A stretch of DNA of 64,000 nt from Nitritalea halalkaliphila LW7 (GCF_000265075.1 NZ_AJYA01000016.1:62001-126000), one strand, 5' to 3'. Shown: positions 10,056-21,340, counted from the first letter of the stretch. Numbers and translations are program-made. Notes: generated by a model not told the origin, from the sequence alone.

Positions 10056-11521
10056 ATGGCAAAACAAGAACAAACAGCGGAAAACGCACAGTTAAAAGAT
10101 ATAATCGCTCACGCGAAGGAGTATGGATTCGTTTACCCGTCTTCAGAAATTTACGATGGCTTACAGGCTGTTTACGATTATGGCGCTTATGGTGTCGAGC
10201 TTAAAAACAATTTAAAGCGTCTCTGGTGGGAAACCATGACGCGCCTGAACGAAAACATCGTGGGCATCGATGCTGCCATTTTTATGCATCCGACCACCTG
10301 GAAGGCTTCAGGCACGTGGATAGCTTTAACGATCCCATGATCGATAATAAGGACTCTAAAAAGCGTTACCGCGCGGATGTTTTGATCGAGGAGCATGCCG
10401 CCCGTTTCGAGGAAGCAGGAGAGGTGGCGCGGGCGCAGGCGCTGGTGGCAGAGATGGGCCGCCTACTAGAGGCGGAAGATCTGGCGGGAGTGCGTGACCT
10501 TATTATCCGTGAGGGGATTTCCTGCCCGCTGAGCGGAACGACGAACTGGACAGAAGTGCGGCAGTTCAACCTGATGTTTTCTACTCAAGTGGGTTCGGTG
10601 GCGGAAGATGCCTCCACGATTTACCTGCGTCCGGAAACAGCGCAAGGCATTTTCGTCAATTTTTTAAATGTGCAAAAAACCGCGCGTATGAAGGTACCAT
10701 TCGGTATCGCGCAGATAGGGAAGGCGTTCCGTAATGAGATCGTAGCCCGACAGTTTATTTTCCGTATGCGGGAGTTTGAGCAGATGGAAATGCAGTTTTT
10801 CGTACGTCCCGGTTCAGAATTAGATTGGTACCAGCAGTGGGCCAGCACGCGGATGAAATGGCACCTCGCATTAGGTATTCCAGAGGAAAAACTGCGCCGT
10901 CATGATCATGAGAAACTGGCTCATTATGCGAATGCTGCATTGGATATCGAATACAAGTTTCCATTTGGCTTTAAAGAGGTGGAGGGTATCCACTCGAGAA
11001 CAGATTTTGACTTGAAGAGTCACCAGACCTTTTCGAAAAAGAAGCAGCAGTACTTCGACCCGGAAATCAATCAAAACTACATTCCGTATGTGATCGAGAC
11101 CTCTATCGGAGCAGATCGTCTGTTTTTGATGACGCTATGTAATGCGTATGTGCAGGAAGAAGTAGAAGGGAAAAGCAGAACCTACCTGAAGTTTCATCCA
11201 GCTATCGCTCCGGTGAAAGCGGCGATTCTTCCGCTGACAAAAAAAGATGGACTTCCAGAGAAGGCAAATGAAATCGTGCAAGCGTTGAAATATGATTTTA
11301 ATATCATTTACGAAGAAGCGGCTTCCATCGGCAAGCGATACACGCGTCAGGACTTGATCGGAACGCCATTCTGCATCGCCGTGGACCATCAGACCTTAGA
11401 AGATGATACGGTGACCATTCGTCACCGAGACACGACCGAGCAGGAGCGTGTGCCGATCGCCTCTCTACATGAGCGTTTAAGTAACGCCTGCAGTTTCCGC
11501 AGAATTTTCGAGCTGTGTTAA
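10056..11521 (+). CDS. glyS: Glycine--tRNA ligase (single-chain, dimeric type), frameshifted
   Basis: Charges tRNA-Gly. This is the alpha2 class II enzyme used by Bacteroidota and eukaryotes, not the alpha2beta2 type. It begins MAKQEQTAENAQLKDIIAHA, then YGFVYPSSEIYDG and YDYGAYGVELKNNLKRLWW. The glycyl-specific RPETAQGIFVNFLN, the motif-2 arginine in FRNEIVARQFIFRMREFEQM, the motif-3 region VIETSIGADRLFL and the anticodon-binding domain with GLPEKANEIVQALK all appear in order. The frame breaks near 10309, in KASG|HVDSFNDPM, where one base after GG is missing. As an essential gene it must be intact in the living cell, which is strong evidence that the breaks in this window are sequence errors. 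Confidence 0.93.
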
Positions 11522-11576
11522 TCCGCTTTAATCGGATATGCAAGCAGCTCTAGCTAGCTTTGGATTAAAAAATAAG

Positions 11577-11600
11577 AGATCCCTTCGGGGATCTTTTTTT
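11577..11600 (+). terminator. Rho-independent terminator after glyS
   Basis: AGATCCC, a TTCG tetraloop and GGGATCT followed by seven T residues; a textbook strong terminator 56 bases past the glyS stop. Confidence 0.92.
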
Positions 11601-12204
11601 GCTTTTTACAGCTTAGATTCTGAAATAGTGTAAGGGCATAGAAGGCTACCATTTCCAAGTATTACCCTAAAACCCCCAGGAAATTATATCCCTATAAGGC
11701 ATATATAGAAACCCATAATACAATTTTATATAGGAAAATATATTTTACTTATTTTAATAGTTTGAATAGAAAATATATTTACTTTTTTAGGCTTTTGATT
11801 TACAATTTTAATCAATGAAATAAGAGAACACGTCAGAAAAATACGTTTAGCTGACTTTTTGCGTCTTTGGTTTACAGCTTGAAGAATTTCTCATTTCCGA
11901 TTTTAATAAGGTTTTTTAGCATTATAGCATATATTATGTGGTTTTCAGGCGAAATGTGGCATGGACAGACAGCCCAAAAGCAGCTGTATAGCTGGCATCT
12001 AAAGAAGTTTAAGTTGTATCCTTTTGTGCCTATAGTCACGTTTAAGTATTAATTGGTGCTATCCCATTTCTTTACCCACAGACTAATTGGTTGTCTCGAT
12101 CGATTTTCCCGCCCACAGGCAGTTAAATTTCTCACACAGCCCTGCCATTTACTAGCACCTCCGAAGACCTATCGGAATTATCTTACCAATTAACAAGTAC
12201 CCTT
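11601..12204. other. AT-rich gap with no convincing gene
   Basis: About 600 bases between glyS and the membrane protein. The first half is strongly AT-rich, with TATATAGGAAAATATATTT-like stretches. A 61-codon ORF at 11867 (MVYSLKNFSFPILIRF) has no recognisable features and is probably chance. The stretch could hold promoters, a small RNA or an eroded gene; I can support none of these. Confidence 0.5.
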
Positions 12205-12885
12205 ATGAAAAGCCATTTCCAATTATCGTGGGCCATCTTCTTCACCATCGTTTGTCTGTATTATGTGAAGCTCTTCCTGCTGACATCCTTCTCCTTTAAT
12301 CATTACGATATCCTGTATTTCCGAAATTATTTCTTCTGCATCGTAGGTTTATATTTCTACGGTTTATATAAGCGAGAACAAAAACGTTTACCCGAATTAG
12401 AAGCAGTCGATGCAGGCACCCAGTCGAAGGGCTTCCGCTATCACTTCAAGCGGCTTTCTAACCAAGCGATGCCTGCCTTATTCCTTCTCGTTTATGTCTT
12501 GATCCATATTTTTTCACTCTCTGAAGCCTCACTCGACATCGTATACCTTGCCTTCGACGCAGGAACTATTTTCATCCAATACCTCAGCTTTTTAGCTATT
12601 CTTGCCCTTATCGCGACCCATGGCCGAAAGGATGTTCCCAACTTATTTTTAATGACACTGCTTCTCGTTTCCACCTTGAATATTTCAGCGAATGCTATGG
12701 GTGCAACTATTTATCTTCTTTTAAACCCTTTTACCGGCTGGGCCTATTCCATTAATTTTATGGACACCTCCCTCTGGTATGTCAAGCTTTCGCTGCTACT
12801 GGCTGCTACTGGCTTCCTCTCCTTCCGTATGCTCAGAAAGCCGCAGCCGGCAAAACAAGAAGTGCGGCGTTCGTATTCCGAGTAA
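12205..12885 (+). CDS. Six-helix integral membrane protein, unknown function
   Basis: A 226-residue intact ORF beginning MKSHFQLSWAIFFTIVCLYY. Hydrophobic spans are visible at about residues 8-28, 36-56, 90-106, 110-138, 146-168 and 180-204, separated by a basic cytoplasmic loop (KREQKRLPELEAVDAGTQSK, about 57-77) and ending in a short basic tail. No catalytic motif or family is recognised. It lies about 110 bases before phytoene desaturase on the same strand, and some carotenoid clusters contain small membrane lycopene cyclases, but the diagnostic residues of those are not seen, so I make no functional call. Its start is preceded by the box ACCAATTAACAAGTACC, similar to boxes before two other genes in the window. 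Confidence 0.75.
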   Translation: MKSHFQLSWAIFFTIVCLYYVKLFLLTSFSFNHYDILYFRNYFFCIVGLYFYGLYKREQKRLPELEAVDAGTQSKGFRYHFKRLSNQAMPALFLLVYVLIHIFSLSEASLDIVYLAFDAGTIFIQYLSFLAILALIATHGRKDVPNLFLMTLLLVSTLNISANAMGATIYLLLNPFTGWAYSINFMDTSLWYVKLSLLLAATGFLSFRMLRKPQPAKQEVRRSYSE

Positions 12886-12996
12886 TTCGAGCGCATGCCG
12901 CCGCTTAGACGCCGACAGTACTTTCCACCGTAAAGGTTCGTAAGAATTCCGAGCTAGATCGAAAACAGGCCCAAAAAAAATGTGTTAATTAGGGGT

Positions 12997-14482
12997 ATGA
13001 AAGAAAAAAGAGCGCTCGTCATCGGCTCAGGAGTAGCAGGCCTAGCAGCTTCCATTCGACTGCGTCAGCAGGGTTACGCAGTGGACGTTTTCGAGGCCAA
13101 TCCTTATCCCGGTGGTAAACTATCTGAAATTCGTCTCGGCGGCTATCGCTTCGATGCTGGCCCCTCCCTCTTTACCCTGCCCGAGGAGGTAGAAGACCTC
13201 TTTCGCATCACAGGAAGAAATCCCGAAGACTTCTTTACCTACGAAAAACTCGACATCACCTGCCACTATTTTTGGGAAGGGGGCAAGACCCTGAAGGCCT
13301 ATGCCGACCCGCATCTATTCGCCACAGAAGCAGGCCATAAATTCGGTGAGCCTACCGAAAATATCCTCGCCCACCTGAACCAAAGCGCCTTTATGTACCA
13401 GCGCCTGGCGCCCCTATTCATGTACCGCTCCCTCCATAGCCTGAAAACATGGACGAATAGCGCCGCGCTAAAGGCCTATGGACAGCTGCATAAACTGGGA
13501 CTCTTTTCGACCATGCACGAGGCAAATGCCAGCGCCCTCACGCACCCGAAACTGGTGCAGCTCTTTAACCGCTACGCCACCTATAACGGCTCGAATCCCT
13601 ACGAAACGCCAGCTACCCTGAATATTATTCCCCACCTGGAATTTAATAAGGGGGCCTTCTTCCCGAAAAAAGGCATGCATGACATCACCCAGTCCCTTTA
13701 CAAGCTGGCGAAGGCCATCGGCGTTCAGTTTCACCTGAATAGCCCGGTGGAGGAAATCATCGTGGAGAAGGGAAAGGCCCTCGGTGTGGTGGTCTCCGAC
13801 CAAAGGATCTTCGCCGACCTCGTGGTGAACAATATGGACATGGTCAATGCCTATAAAACCCTTTTGCGCAAGCAAAAACAACCCAAACGCCTGCTAAACC
13901 AACCGAAATCCAGCTCAGCACTCATTTTTACTGGGGCATCCGGAAGCATTTTCCTGAACTGGAGACTGCCATAACATCCTCTTCTCTGAGGATTATCAGA
14001 AAGAATTCGACTATATTTTTAACCGTAAAGAAATCTATAAGGACCCTACGGTTTACATTAATATTACCTCTGTCCATAAGCCGGACGATGCGCCTGAGGG
14101 AGGGATGAACTGGTTTACCATGATCAATGTCCCGAATAACCAGGGGCAAAATTGGGATGTGTACATCCAAAAGGCGAGACGCTATATTCTCGATAAAGTG
14201 GAGCGCGTCCTCGGAACAGCTATCAGCCCGCTGATCGAGGTGGAAGAAATTCTAGACCCAAGAACCATCGAAAGCAAAACCAGTAGCGCTCAGGGAGCCC
14301 TATACGGAAATAGCTCGAATAACCGTTACGCGGCGTTCTTGCGGCATGCTAACTACAGCCCATCTATAAAGAACCTGTACTTCTGTGGAGGCTCTGTGCA
14401 TCCGGGTGGCGGCATTCCGCTGGCCCTGCTTTCCGCAAGAATCGTTTCTGAAATGATCGAAAAAAAACAGCCTCATGGATAA
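12997..14482 (+). CDS. crtI: Phytoene desaturase (CrtI type), frameshifted
   Basis: FAD enzyme that introduces double bonds into phytoene on the way to lycopene and coloured carotenoids. From the ATG at 12997 the dinucleotide-binding motif GSGVAGLAASIRLRQQGYAV is followed by PYPGGKLSEIRLGGYRFDAG, PSLFTLPEEVEDLF, LVVNNMD and the conserved C-terminal CGGSVHPGGGIPLALLSARI. Breaks near 13928 (LIF|YWG, one base missing in a T-run) and near 13972 (before HNILFSEDYQKEF) are both repaired by one base, giving about 495 residues, the normal length. The stop overlaps the start of the next gene by 8 bases, so the two are cotranscribed. No other carotenoid gene is visible next to it. Confidence 0.92.
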
Positions 14483-15239
14483 AGCGCCAGCGACTTCAGG
14501 GCAGCGACCGAAAAGACTGAGACCCTTCGACCGTCTACGCTTGATTTTCGAAGAACAGCTCAGCGTCCTAACCTTAGCCGAACCGCTCCTCATTTTTTCT
14601 TTAGCGGATTATAAAGAGAAAATGGCGCAGCAGGGCTTCCATAGTGCCTTCATGCAAGATGAAGCGGGCATATTCTGGTGTTTCGAAGCCGGCGACACGG
14701 CACCGCGCCTAGTGGAGTCGACCGACTGGCTGGCACCAGAAACCCCTCTGCTAAGTGTTTTTCGGCTGCTGCAGGAAAAAAGGCGCTACTTTATTCGTGA
14801 TGAAGAAGGCCTCCCCGCGTATATCGTCACCCGAACCGACTTGGATAAAATGCCCATGCGTCTTGGGATTTTCGGTATGATCAGCATATTCGAGACCTAT
14901 TTAAAAGAAAAAATCCGCCAAGAAATCGCCGACTGGCAAGGCTCCATTTCTGCCGAGCGCTTAGCGGCGGCCCAGCAGCTTTACGCCATCAAGCGGGCCC
15001 GGGAAGAAGAAATCGACCTTGTACAGTGCTTGCAGTTCGGAGACATCGGAAGTATCTACTCGAAACAGCAGCGCTTCCGTGCCTTCGATCAGAACCTGAG
15101 CCGCGACCGCTGGGTGCAGCAGATGAATGCCATCGGAAAGCTGCGGGACGCACTGGCCCATTCTCAGGCACACCTCGGCCTATCTTGGCCGGAAATAGGC
15201 ACTTTGATCGCCTTCATTCGCTCGGTAGTAGACGAATGA
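14475..15239 (+). CDS. Protein with CBS-like and HEPN-like segments, overlapping crtI
   Basis: A 254-residue intact ORF, not assigned to a named family. The middle (DEEGLPAYIVTRTDLDKMPM then RLGIFGMISIFE) has the pattern seen at the end of CBS domains, where a regulatory ligand binds. The C-terminal helical third ends with KLRDALAHSQ, which contains the R-x4-H signature of HEPN domains, many of which are ribonucleases or act in toxin and defence systems. The N-terminus (RLIFEEQLSVLTLAEPLLIF) may be a second half-CBS. It overlaps the end of crtI by 8 bases. Inference: a ligand-gated HEPN protein. Structural prediction would be needed to separate a true HEPN catalytic site from a chance RxxxxH. 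Confidence 0.6.
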   Translation: MDKAPATSGQRPKRLRPFDRLRLIFEEQLSVLTLAEPLLIFSLADYKEKMAQQGFHSAFMQDEAGIFWCFEAGDTAPRLVESTDWLAPETPLLSVFRLLQEKRRYFIRDEEGLPAYIVTRTDLDKMPMRLGIFGMISIFETYLKEKIRQEIADWQGSISAERLAAAQQLYAIKRAREEEIDLVQCLQFGDIGSIYSKQQRFRAFDQNLSRDRWVQQMNAIGKLRDALAHSQAHLGLSWPEIGTLIAFIRSVVDE

Positions 15240-15270
15240 AGGCGTTCAGAAGCACTAACCTAAAGCATCC

Positions 15271-16634
15271 CTAACGCATGATCGGCTGCGGGAAAACAGG
15301 CAGGCTTTCGAATCCCTTCTCACCTACCGCCTGCACCGCGAAGAAGTAGTTGTCCTTCGAATAAGGCAGTTCCATGCGTGTCTCTGTGGTAAAATATTTC
15401 TTTTCCCACATCGACTGATCTGTTTCGCGCATCAAGACATAATAGCCAACGGCCCGACCCGTTTCCGGCGCCTCCCACTGTAGCGTGGTCGAGTTACTCA
15501 GACGACGCACGTCGATGCCCACCTGACGAGGAGCCGAGGGAGCCGAGGCTAAAGCAGCTAAGCTGGCCACATTTAAGGCCGTCACCTTCTGCATGTAGGC
15601 ATAATCCACGAACTCGGGCAGATCCCCGTATTGAATGCCATCCTCTACCCGCACGTCCTCATGCTGGTAGTAGTAGTTTTCATTCATCTCACATACCCGT
15701 ATGGCCGTGAAGCCCTCTCGGGCAAAAGGTGTCTGATCACCACCGCGTAAAAATCGATCCGACCGGTAGATCAGTTTGACCTCCAGCTGATCCACATAGC
15801 GCTCACCACTTCTTTCATGTAGCGCGCTAACTGTCGGGAGGGGCTATCGTTTTCAGCGTTTGTGTAGCGTCGAATCGCGGCGCCACGCTCTGTCTCAGCC
15901 ACGGGAATACCTTCTGAAAAGATACGGACGCGGGTATTATCGGCCAGCTCCGTACCAGAAGAACGGCTATTTCCGATCATGTCATTATTCAGCATCGCGA
16001 CCAAGTTCCACTCTTCGGCTTTTGCGCGTTTCGCCATATGCTCGGCCCCTTTGAGCCCCTGCTCCTCACCGGTTACGATCAGAAATACCAAAGTAGCAGG
16101 AAAGCGGTGCTCACTTAAAATACGGGCCATCTCCATAACCCCCGCTACTCCGGAGCCGTCATCATTAGCGCCAGGCGCTTCTCCGCTGCGGTCCATTACA
16201 TTAAGCGCCCTGCTGTCGATGTGTGCACTGACGATAAACACCCGATCATCCTGCGGGTCACTGCCCTTCAGCGTTGCCATGATATTGGCCAGCTCCACAT
16301 CCTCAGGGATTCTGCGTCCATCTGCTGGAACGGTAAACCGGTCCAGGACCACCTCCAGACGGCCTGCTTTTGCCGCAGGCAAGGCATCGAAAAATGCCTT
16401 CACATATTCCTGTGAAGCGTCGATTCCGCGACCTTCAGCCCGCTCACTTAGGCTATGGCGTGTCCCAAAACCCGCTAAGGTGTACACATATTCTTCCAGA
16501 CGCTCCGCGTCCACTGCCTGCACCATTTTAGCGACTTCTGCATCGCGCATGACGAGCGTCTGAGCGAAAGACGAAGCCCCGAAAAGGGTAGCACAAAGGC
16601 CAGTAAAAGCCCCGAGGGCATACTTTTTCCACAT
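15271..16634 (-). CDS. Exported M28-family zinc aminopeptidase, frameshifted
   Basis: Secreted di-zinc peptidase. The signal peptide is MWKKYALGAFTGLCATLFGA then SSFAQ. M28 metal and catalytic motifs follow: VSAHIDSR (His ligand), GANDDGSGVAG (bridging Asp), TGEEQGLKGA (catalytic Glu and Glu ligand) and NNDMIGNS (Asp ligand). After a break near 15797 (MKEVVSA|YVDQLEVKLIYR) the last metal His region is not obvious, and a fibronectin-III-like segment (residues about 370-450, APRQVGIDVRRLSNSTTLQW) forms the C-terminus. The start at 16634 directly follows the stop of the M14 peptidase (TAACATG), so the two exported peptidases form an operon and are translationally close. Confidence 0.87.
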
Positions 16635-16635
16635 G

Positions 16636-19249
16636 TTAATTTGCATCACTTGTTCCTGATTGTATGACTTGGCCGAAAAATACGGCATTTAAAAACAGTT
16701 TATTGGTGCCGTACCAGACGGCTCTAAAGTTAGGGTTATCCGCGAAGCCTACCACGCGGCCCGACCCAAGCCGCTTTACCACTAGTGCCGCGCTCCCCGC
16801 GAGTGTTTTTTCGATTTCCGGATGTACATAACCACTCGCCAGCGGATTAGCCCGATAGCGGAGCGGGCTCGCATAGGGATTTTCAGGCAGCTCTAGTATC
16901 AAATTGGTATTGCGAAAGGTGAACATGTCCTCCTGCGTGTAGCCATATCCGAGCGGGTGGCTCAGGTCCAGCTGCGCATGGAAGATGGTCCCACTCGTCA
17001 GCCGCGCCCCGCGATTTTTTTCGTAATCCTTATAAGCGCGCGCCTTGCCGCCTTGCTTATCTTGCTGCTCCAACTCCCGAAAGGAAATCTTCGCCAGCCC
17101 ATTTTATCGATCCACGTCAGTGCCTGCGCCCGTGCGATAAGGGTGTTGCCTTTGGCCGTCCAGGCCTTCAACTTTTCCGCTTCTCGCTCCCCCCAGACGG
17201 CATCGTAACTGCCATTCGGAAGTGCGATCACGGTGTATCGGCTCAGGTCTGTACTTCCTAGTCGCTCAGTGGAAAGTAGGGTGATCGGCATGTGCATCCG
17301 CTGATCGAAAAGGTGCCAAATTTCTCCCGCCTCGATGCTGTTTACACCCGGCCCTACCAGTAACGCCACCTCGGGTTTTTGGAGCACATCGATCTGAGGA
17401 GAACCTAAATTAACCCCCATCGTGTAGCCCGTTTTGATCGCATGCACATCGATGCCCAGTGGAAGCGCCTCCTCGCGCAGCAGCCTCTCCAGCGTTTCTT
17501 TTTGCGCGTCAGCGCCACCCCGAGGAATGCTCACCACCACAGCGCCTGCTTTAAGGGCACGGTCCTCCTCCAGGAGCAAAGGCTGATGGCTGAGGCGCAC
17601 CAGATAGCCGGCCTCCATCAGGCGATGGGTCAGCCGTGGCGCATAGTAGGCATGCCATTCGAAACCGTATGCGACTGGATCCTCGGCCTCATGGAAGCGC
17701 CCGAGGCGCAAAGTGGACTGTCTTCGAGTAAGCTCACATTCGCCAAGTTGACGATCCGACTACTCAGCGCCATATGGTCGACGTGAAAGGACATCGGCAT
17801 GGTCCAGGCGGAAACATCATAAAATAAGCTGTCTGTAAACGTATTTCGGACCTCGAAAAAGGCTTTGATCAGCCGGTACTGGGGCTGGTTTAAGGGTACG
17901 ATATAAGCTTTCTCCTGCTCGAAGGACACACTGTTTACGGTGATGTCTTCATTTAACTGATACACGTCGATGGCATGCTGCTGGATCATTTTGGCTAAGG
18001 CATGCGCACGCGCGGGATCCTCTTTTTGGCCGAAAATATAGGCTTTATCCGTGTCCGCTTCCGCCTCCTGAAGGGCCTCTCGGTAGAAACGATGCTGGTA
18101 GCGGTGGAGCTCTTCGCGCATGTCCACTACCGCCCGAAAGGTACTGAGCGAGGTCCTGAATTGATTACGAATCGTAAAGGCAAAGGACAAGGGCCCATAG
18201 CTGCTTTCCTGCAGGTGGCCCCGTGAGCTGGCCTGTTCGAATAAAATGCCGATGCTGCCCTGAATGTCGGGATAGGTGGAACCATAGCCGAAAAAATACT
18301 CGTCGAAACTCTCGCGCGAATAATACAAACTGCCGATGGCATCCAGTTCCTCGGCATGATATCGGGCGATTTTTTCGGTCAGTACCATATTCTCTTTTGG
18401 GATCAGCGGGTGGTCCCGAGAGGGAATCCCGGGCTGAAAGAAATAGGTGCTGTTCTTCCCCATCTCGTGGTAGTCTAAGAAAACCGTGGGAAGCCAAGCC
18501 TGAAAGTGCCGCACGCGATGCTGCGACTCCGGCTGCTGTACGAGCATCCAGTCCCGGTTAAGGTCAAACCAGTAATGATTGCCACGCCCTCCTGGCCAGG
18601 CCTCGCTAAGCTCCCGCTGCTGAGGGTCTCCGTTTAGGGTGTAGCTCCGATGACTGTTGACCCATGTCGCAAACCGATTACTACCATCCGGATTCATAGA
18701 TGGATCTATCATCCAGATAGTACCCGCTAAGTCGGGCAAAACCTCTTCAGCAGCTGTGAAAAAGTAAGCACTGAGTAAGGAAGCATTTAGGGCGGAAGCT
18801 TCATTGCCATGCACGCTGTAGCCAGCAGCTAGCACCAGAGGCGTATCGGCATAGGGGATGGAGGCATTGGGGTTACGGAACTCCTTACGGCTGCTCTGTA
18901 GCGAGTCTAGCTTGCGAATATTCTCCGGACTGCTTATAAAAAGAACCACTTGTGGCCGCTTTTCATGGGTCTGTCCGATGACCCGTAACTCCGCCCGCTC
19001 GCTGGAAGCGGCTAAGGCCTCCAGGTACCGCAGCGCTTGCCCATAGTCTGCATGCCATTCTCCCACCTGAAAGCCTAAAATTTCCTCTGGGCGGGGAACA
19101 TTCGGGTCATAGCGGTAGCCTTCCGGCAAATAATAGTCTAGCGGAATGTCTGCAGTTTCCGCAGGCCCGAACTGGGCCAAAAGGGCGCCAGAGCCGAAAA
19201 AACTCAGCCCCAGCAGGAGAAAACCAAAACCAATGATCGTAAAGCGCAT
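16636..19249 (-). CDS. Exported M14-family zinc carboxypeptidase, frameshifted
   Basis: Secreted metallocarboxypeptidase-like protein of about 870 residues. It has a signal peptide (MRFTIIGFGFLLLGLSFFGS then GALLAQ), the M14 zinc motif in YSVHGNEASALNAS (HxxE), substrate-binding MNPDGSNRF, DLNRDW and the third zinc ligand in VFLDYHEMGKNSTYFFQ. A long C-terminal region with no domain I recognise follows, including VSIPRGGADAQKETLERLL and LLVGPGVNSIEAGEIWHLFD, which resembles a class I glutamine amidotransferase-like fold often fused in this group. The frame breaks near 17703 and near 17085. Together with the M28 gene it suggests extracellular or periplasmic protein digestion. Confidence 0.85.
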
Positions 19250-19468
19250 GATGCTCAGATGTAAATGCGAAATAGGTGAAAAAGTGAAAATAAGGCTTCA
19301 TCGCCATAATGAAAAACCATTCATAAAAAGACCGGCCGGGCCGGAGGGCTTGGCATCAGCTCCACCGCTCGCTGGACACTTTTTTTTTCTAATTTTTCAA
19401 AAATAAACCCAAACTAATCCAGTCTCTCTCCGTAAAAAAGATGTAGAAAATTTTAAAAAATGCGAAGG

Positions 19469-20140
19469 ATGAAAAAATTTATTTTTCTTGGACTGTTTTT
19501 TATGGGGATCCTAAGCCTACAGGCGCAGACCACACAAGACGAGCCCCACTTAGCAGGGATTCGACTCTTTACAGGCTTTTCGAGTGGCGGGCTTTTCGAC
19601 GAGGTGGGCGAGCTCGTGGTCCCTGGCATCGGCTTGGACTACCTGTACCAAGTGAATAAAACTCCATTTTATGTTGGCGGTGGCTTCACATACGCACGTT
19701 TTGGCACCGAAATGACCAGAAGGCAGGATGTACTCGGGGGCGTGGCCCAATCGTTCCGGATTCGAAGAAATAACAACATGATTACAGGTGCCATCATAGG
19801 CCGTCTCATGCATGATGTAGGGTATGGACTGAGCCCTTTCATAGAAGGTCGCTTCGGGGCGCTACACACTTACACCCGCTCCAGAATTCGTGAAAATAGG
19901 TTGGCAGAGCCCATTTCTTCCGGGACAGAGCAGTTCGACTGGGCCGCCTTTTATGAGGTAGGAGCCGGCCTTAATTACGCCATCCCTCAGTCCACGGTAA
20001 AGGTAGAGCTTTCGATGACCTATTTTAATACTTTGGGAGAGTTAGATTTCCTCACGCGCCGTGATGCAATTTATAGTCCTGAGGGTGATTTAGCCCTAAA
20101 CGTACGCCGTTCCGTGTTTTTATTATGGGTACCCAGATAG
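19469..20140 (+). CDS. Outer-membrane beta-barrel protein
   Basis: A 223-residue intact ORF with signal peptide MKKFIFLGLFFMGILSLQAQ. The mature part alternates hydrophobic and polar residues in strands (PFYVGGGFTYARFGTE, GLSPFIEGRFGALHTYTR, AAFYEVGAGLNYAIP, VKVELSMTYFNTLG) and fits an eight- to ten-strand barrel of the outer-membrane beta-barrel (OmpA-like porin fold) class. The last strand ends RRSVFLLWVPR and lacks a classical C-terminal aromatic; one more strand may have been lost to an indel near the end. No function can be assigned. It is divergent from the M14 peptidase gene and followed by a terminator. Confidence 0.75.
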   Translation: MKKFIFLGLFFMGILSLQAQTTQDEPHLAGIRLFTGFSSGGLFDEVGELVVPGIGLDYLYQVNKTPFYVGGGFTYARFGTEMTRRQDVLGGVAQSFRIRRNNNMITGAIIGRLMHDVGYGLSPFIEGRFGALHTYTRSRIRENRLAEPISSGTEQFDWAAFYEVGAGLNYAIPQSTVKVELSMTYFNTLGELDFLTRRDAIYSPEGDLALNVRRSVFLLWVPR

Positions 20141-20188
20141 GCGTTAAAGCACGTTTTTAACTGTTTTGCCCGCTGGGCAAAAGGGAAT

Positions 20189-20236
20189 AAGCGTCCCTAT
20201 CTCTGCATCTGCGGAGAGGGGGACGCTTTATTTTTG
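20189..20236 (+). terminator. Terminator after the beta-barrel gene
   Basis: AAGCGTCCC pairs with GGGGACGCTTT around a loop containing a second small hairpin, followed by TATTTTT. Confidence 0.8.
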
Positions 20237-20307
20237 GCTTTAAACAGAAAAAAATAGTTTTTTTTTTGGCATAGGCTTTGTTCAAGGCTGAAAAAATCAA
20301 TGTAAAC

Positions 20308-21128
20308 ATGAAAAGCTTTCGGCATGTATCGGCCCTGCTGCTGGGCCTATGGTTATGGACAGGGTGCTCAGAAGAGCGTGAGCAGGAGCTAGATCCGCAG
20401 GGGGCAGCTCGAGTAAATGTTTTTTTGGTGGATGCGCCAGCTGCGTTCGATGAGGTATGGGTGGAGGTTGTGGCCGTAGAGCTTCGGCCACGCCAAAATG
20501 GGCCGGAGCATGATGAACGTGCTGGATTCGCTTCCCTTATGAAAATGAGGCAGCAGGGATGCTTAATTTGCTTACGCTGACAGGGGGACGCGCTGAACAG
20601 CTGGCCAGCCTGGAAGTTCCCGCAGGGGATTTAGCACAGATACGTCTGATTTTGGGTGACAACAACTTTCTTGTGCGCGATGGACAGCGGATACCACTTA
20701 CCACGCCAAGCGCACAGCAGAGCGGTTTAAAGTTGAATTTGGATATGCCTCTTTCACCGGGAGGTACTTACGATTTGGTCTTGGATTTCGATGTGGACCG
20801 GTCTATAGTACGTGCAGGAAATAGTGGGATGTTTTTACTGCGTCCGGTCCTACGTGTGGTTGTGGACGCATTGGCCCAGTTAGAGGGTCGTGTATTGCCA
20901 GTGGAGGCGAGCCCTATACCCGTACGCTTGATTCAGCAGCAAGATACCCTCGGGACATTCACGAATACAGAAGGTTTTTTTACTATCGGAGGTTTAGCTT
21001 CGGGAACGTATCGATTAGAGGTTATCCCTAACGCGCCATTTTCCCCCTTCCAGTTGGAGGATGTTCGTTTAGAGCAGGGAGAGCGCAAAACGCTGGACCC
21101 GATTTTTTTGGAGGTAGAGGACAATTAA
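20308..21128 (+). CDS. DUF4382 lipoprotein with C-terminal carboxypeptidase-like domain, frameshifted
   Basis: Begins MKSFRHVSALLLGLWLWTGC, a signal peptide with the lipobox Cys. The first domain is DUF4382 (VNVFLVDAPAAFDEVWVEVV ... WIRFPYENEAAGMLNLLTL, PAGDLAQIRLILGDNNFLV, SGLKLNLDMPLSPGGTYDLV, DFDVDRSIV, LRPVLRV). The last 70 residues (GRVLPVEASPIPVRLIQQ ... FTNTEGFFTIGGLASGTYRL) form a carboxypeptidase-regulatory-like beta-sandwich. DUF4382 proteins are surface or periplasmic lipoproteins of unknown role. The frame changes near 20515, in a stretch with several single-base runs, so I treat it as one gene. No operon partner is obvious. Confidence 0.82.
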
Positions 21129-21163
21129 TACTATTTTTTTCGAGCGATTAAATTTTTGGGATA

Positions 21164-21204
21164 GCCGCTGCTTGACGCTTTCGCGTCTAGCGGTGGCTTT
21201 TTGC
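21164..21204 (+). terminator. Terminator after the DUF4382 gene
   Basis: AGCCGCTGC pairs with GCGGTGGCT through G-T wobbles around an inner GACGC/GCGTC hairpin, followed by TTTTTGC. Confidence 0.65.
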
Positions 21205-21340
21205 TAAACCTTATTTTCTGCTTTTTTGAGGCTTATTCCGCTATTTCTACATTTCATAAAATTATTTTATTCAAAATTCATCAGAATATTTTTGTTTGTT
21301 TTGAATATAGTGCTATATTGGTAGAAACATTTTAAACTAT

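Noticed and set aside
11867-12052. 61-codon ORF in the AT-rich gap
   Set aside because: No signal, motif or codon pattern like its neighbours; in AT-rich DNA such a frame is expected by chance.
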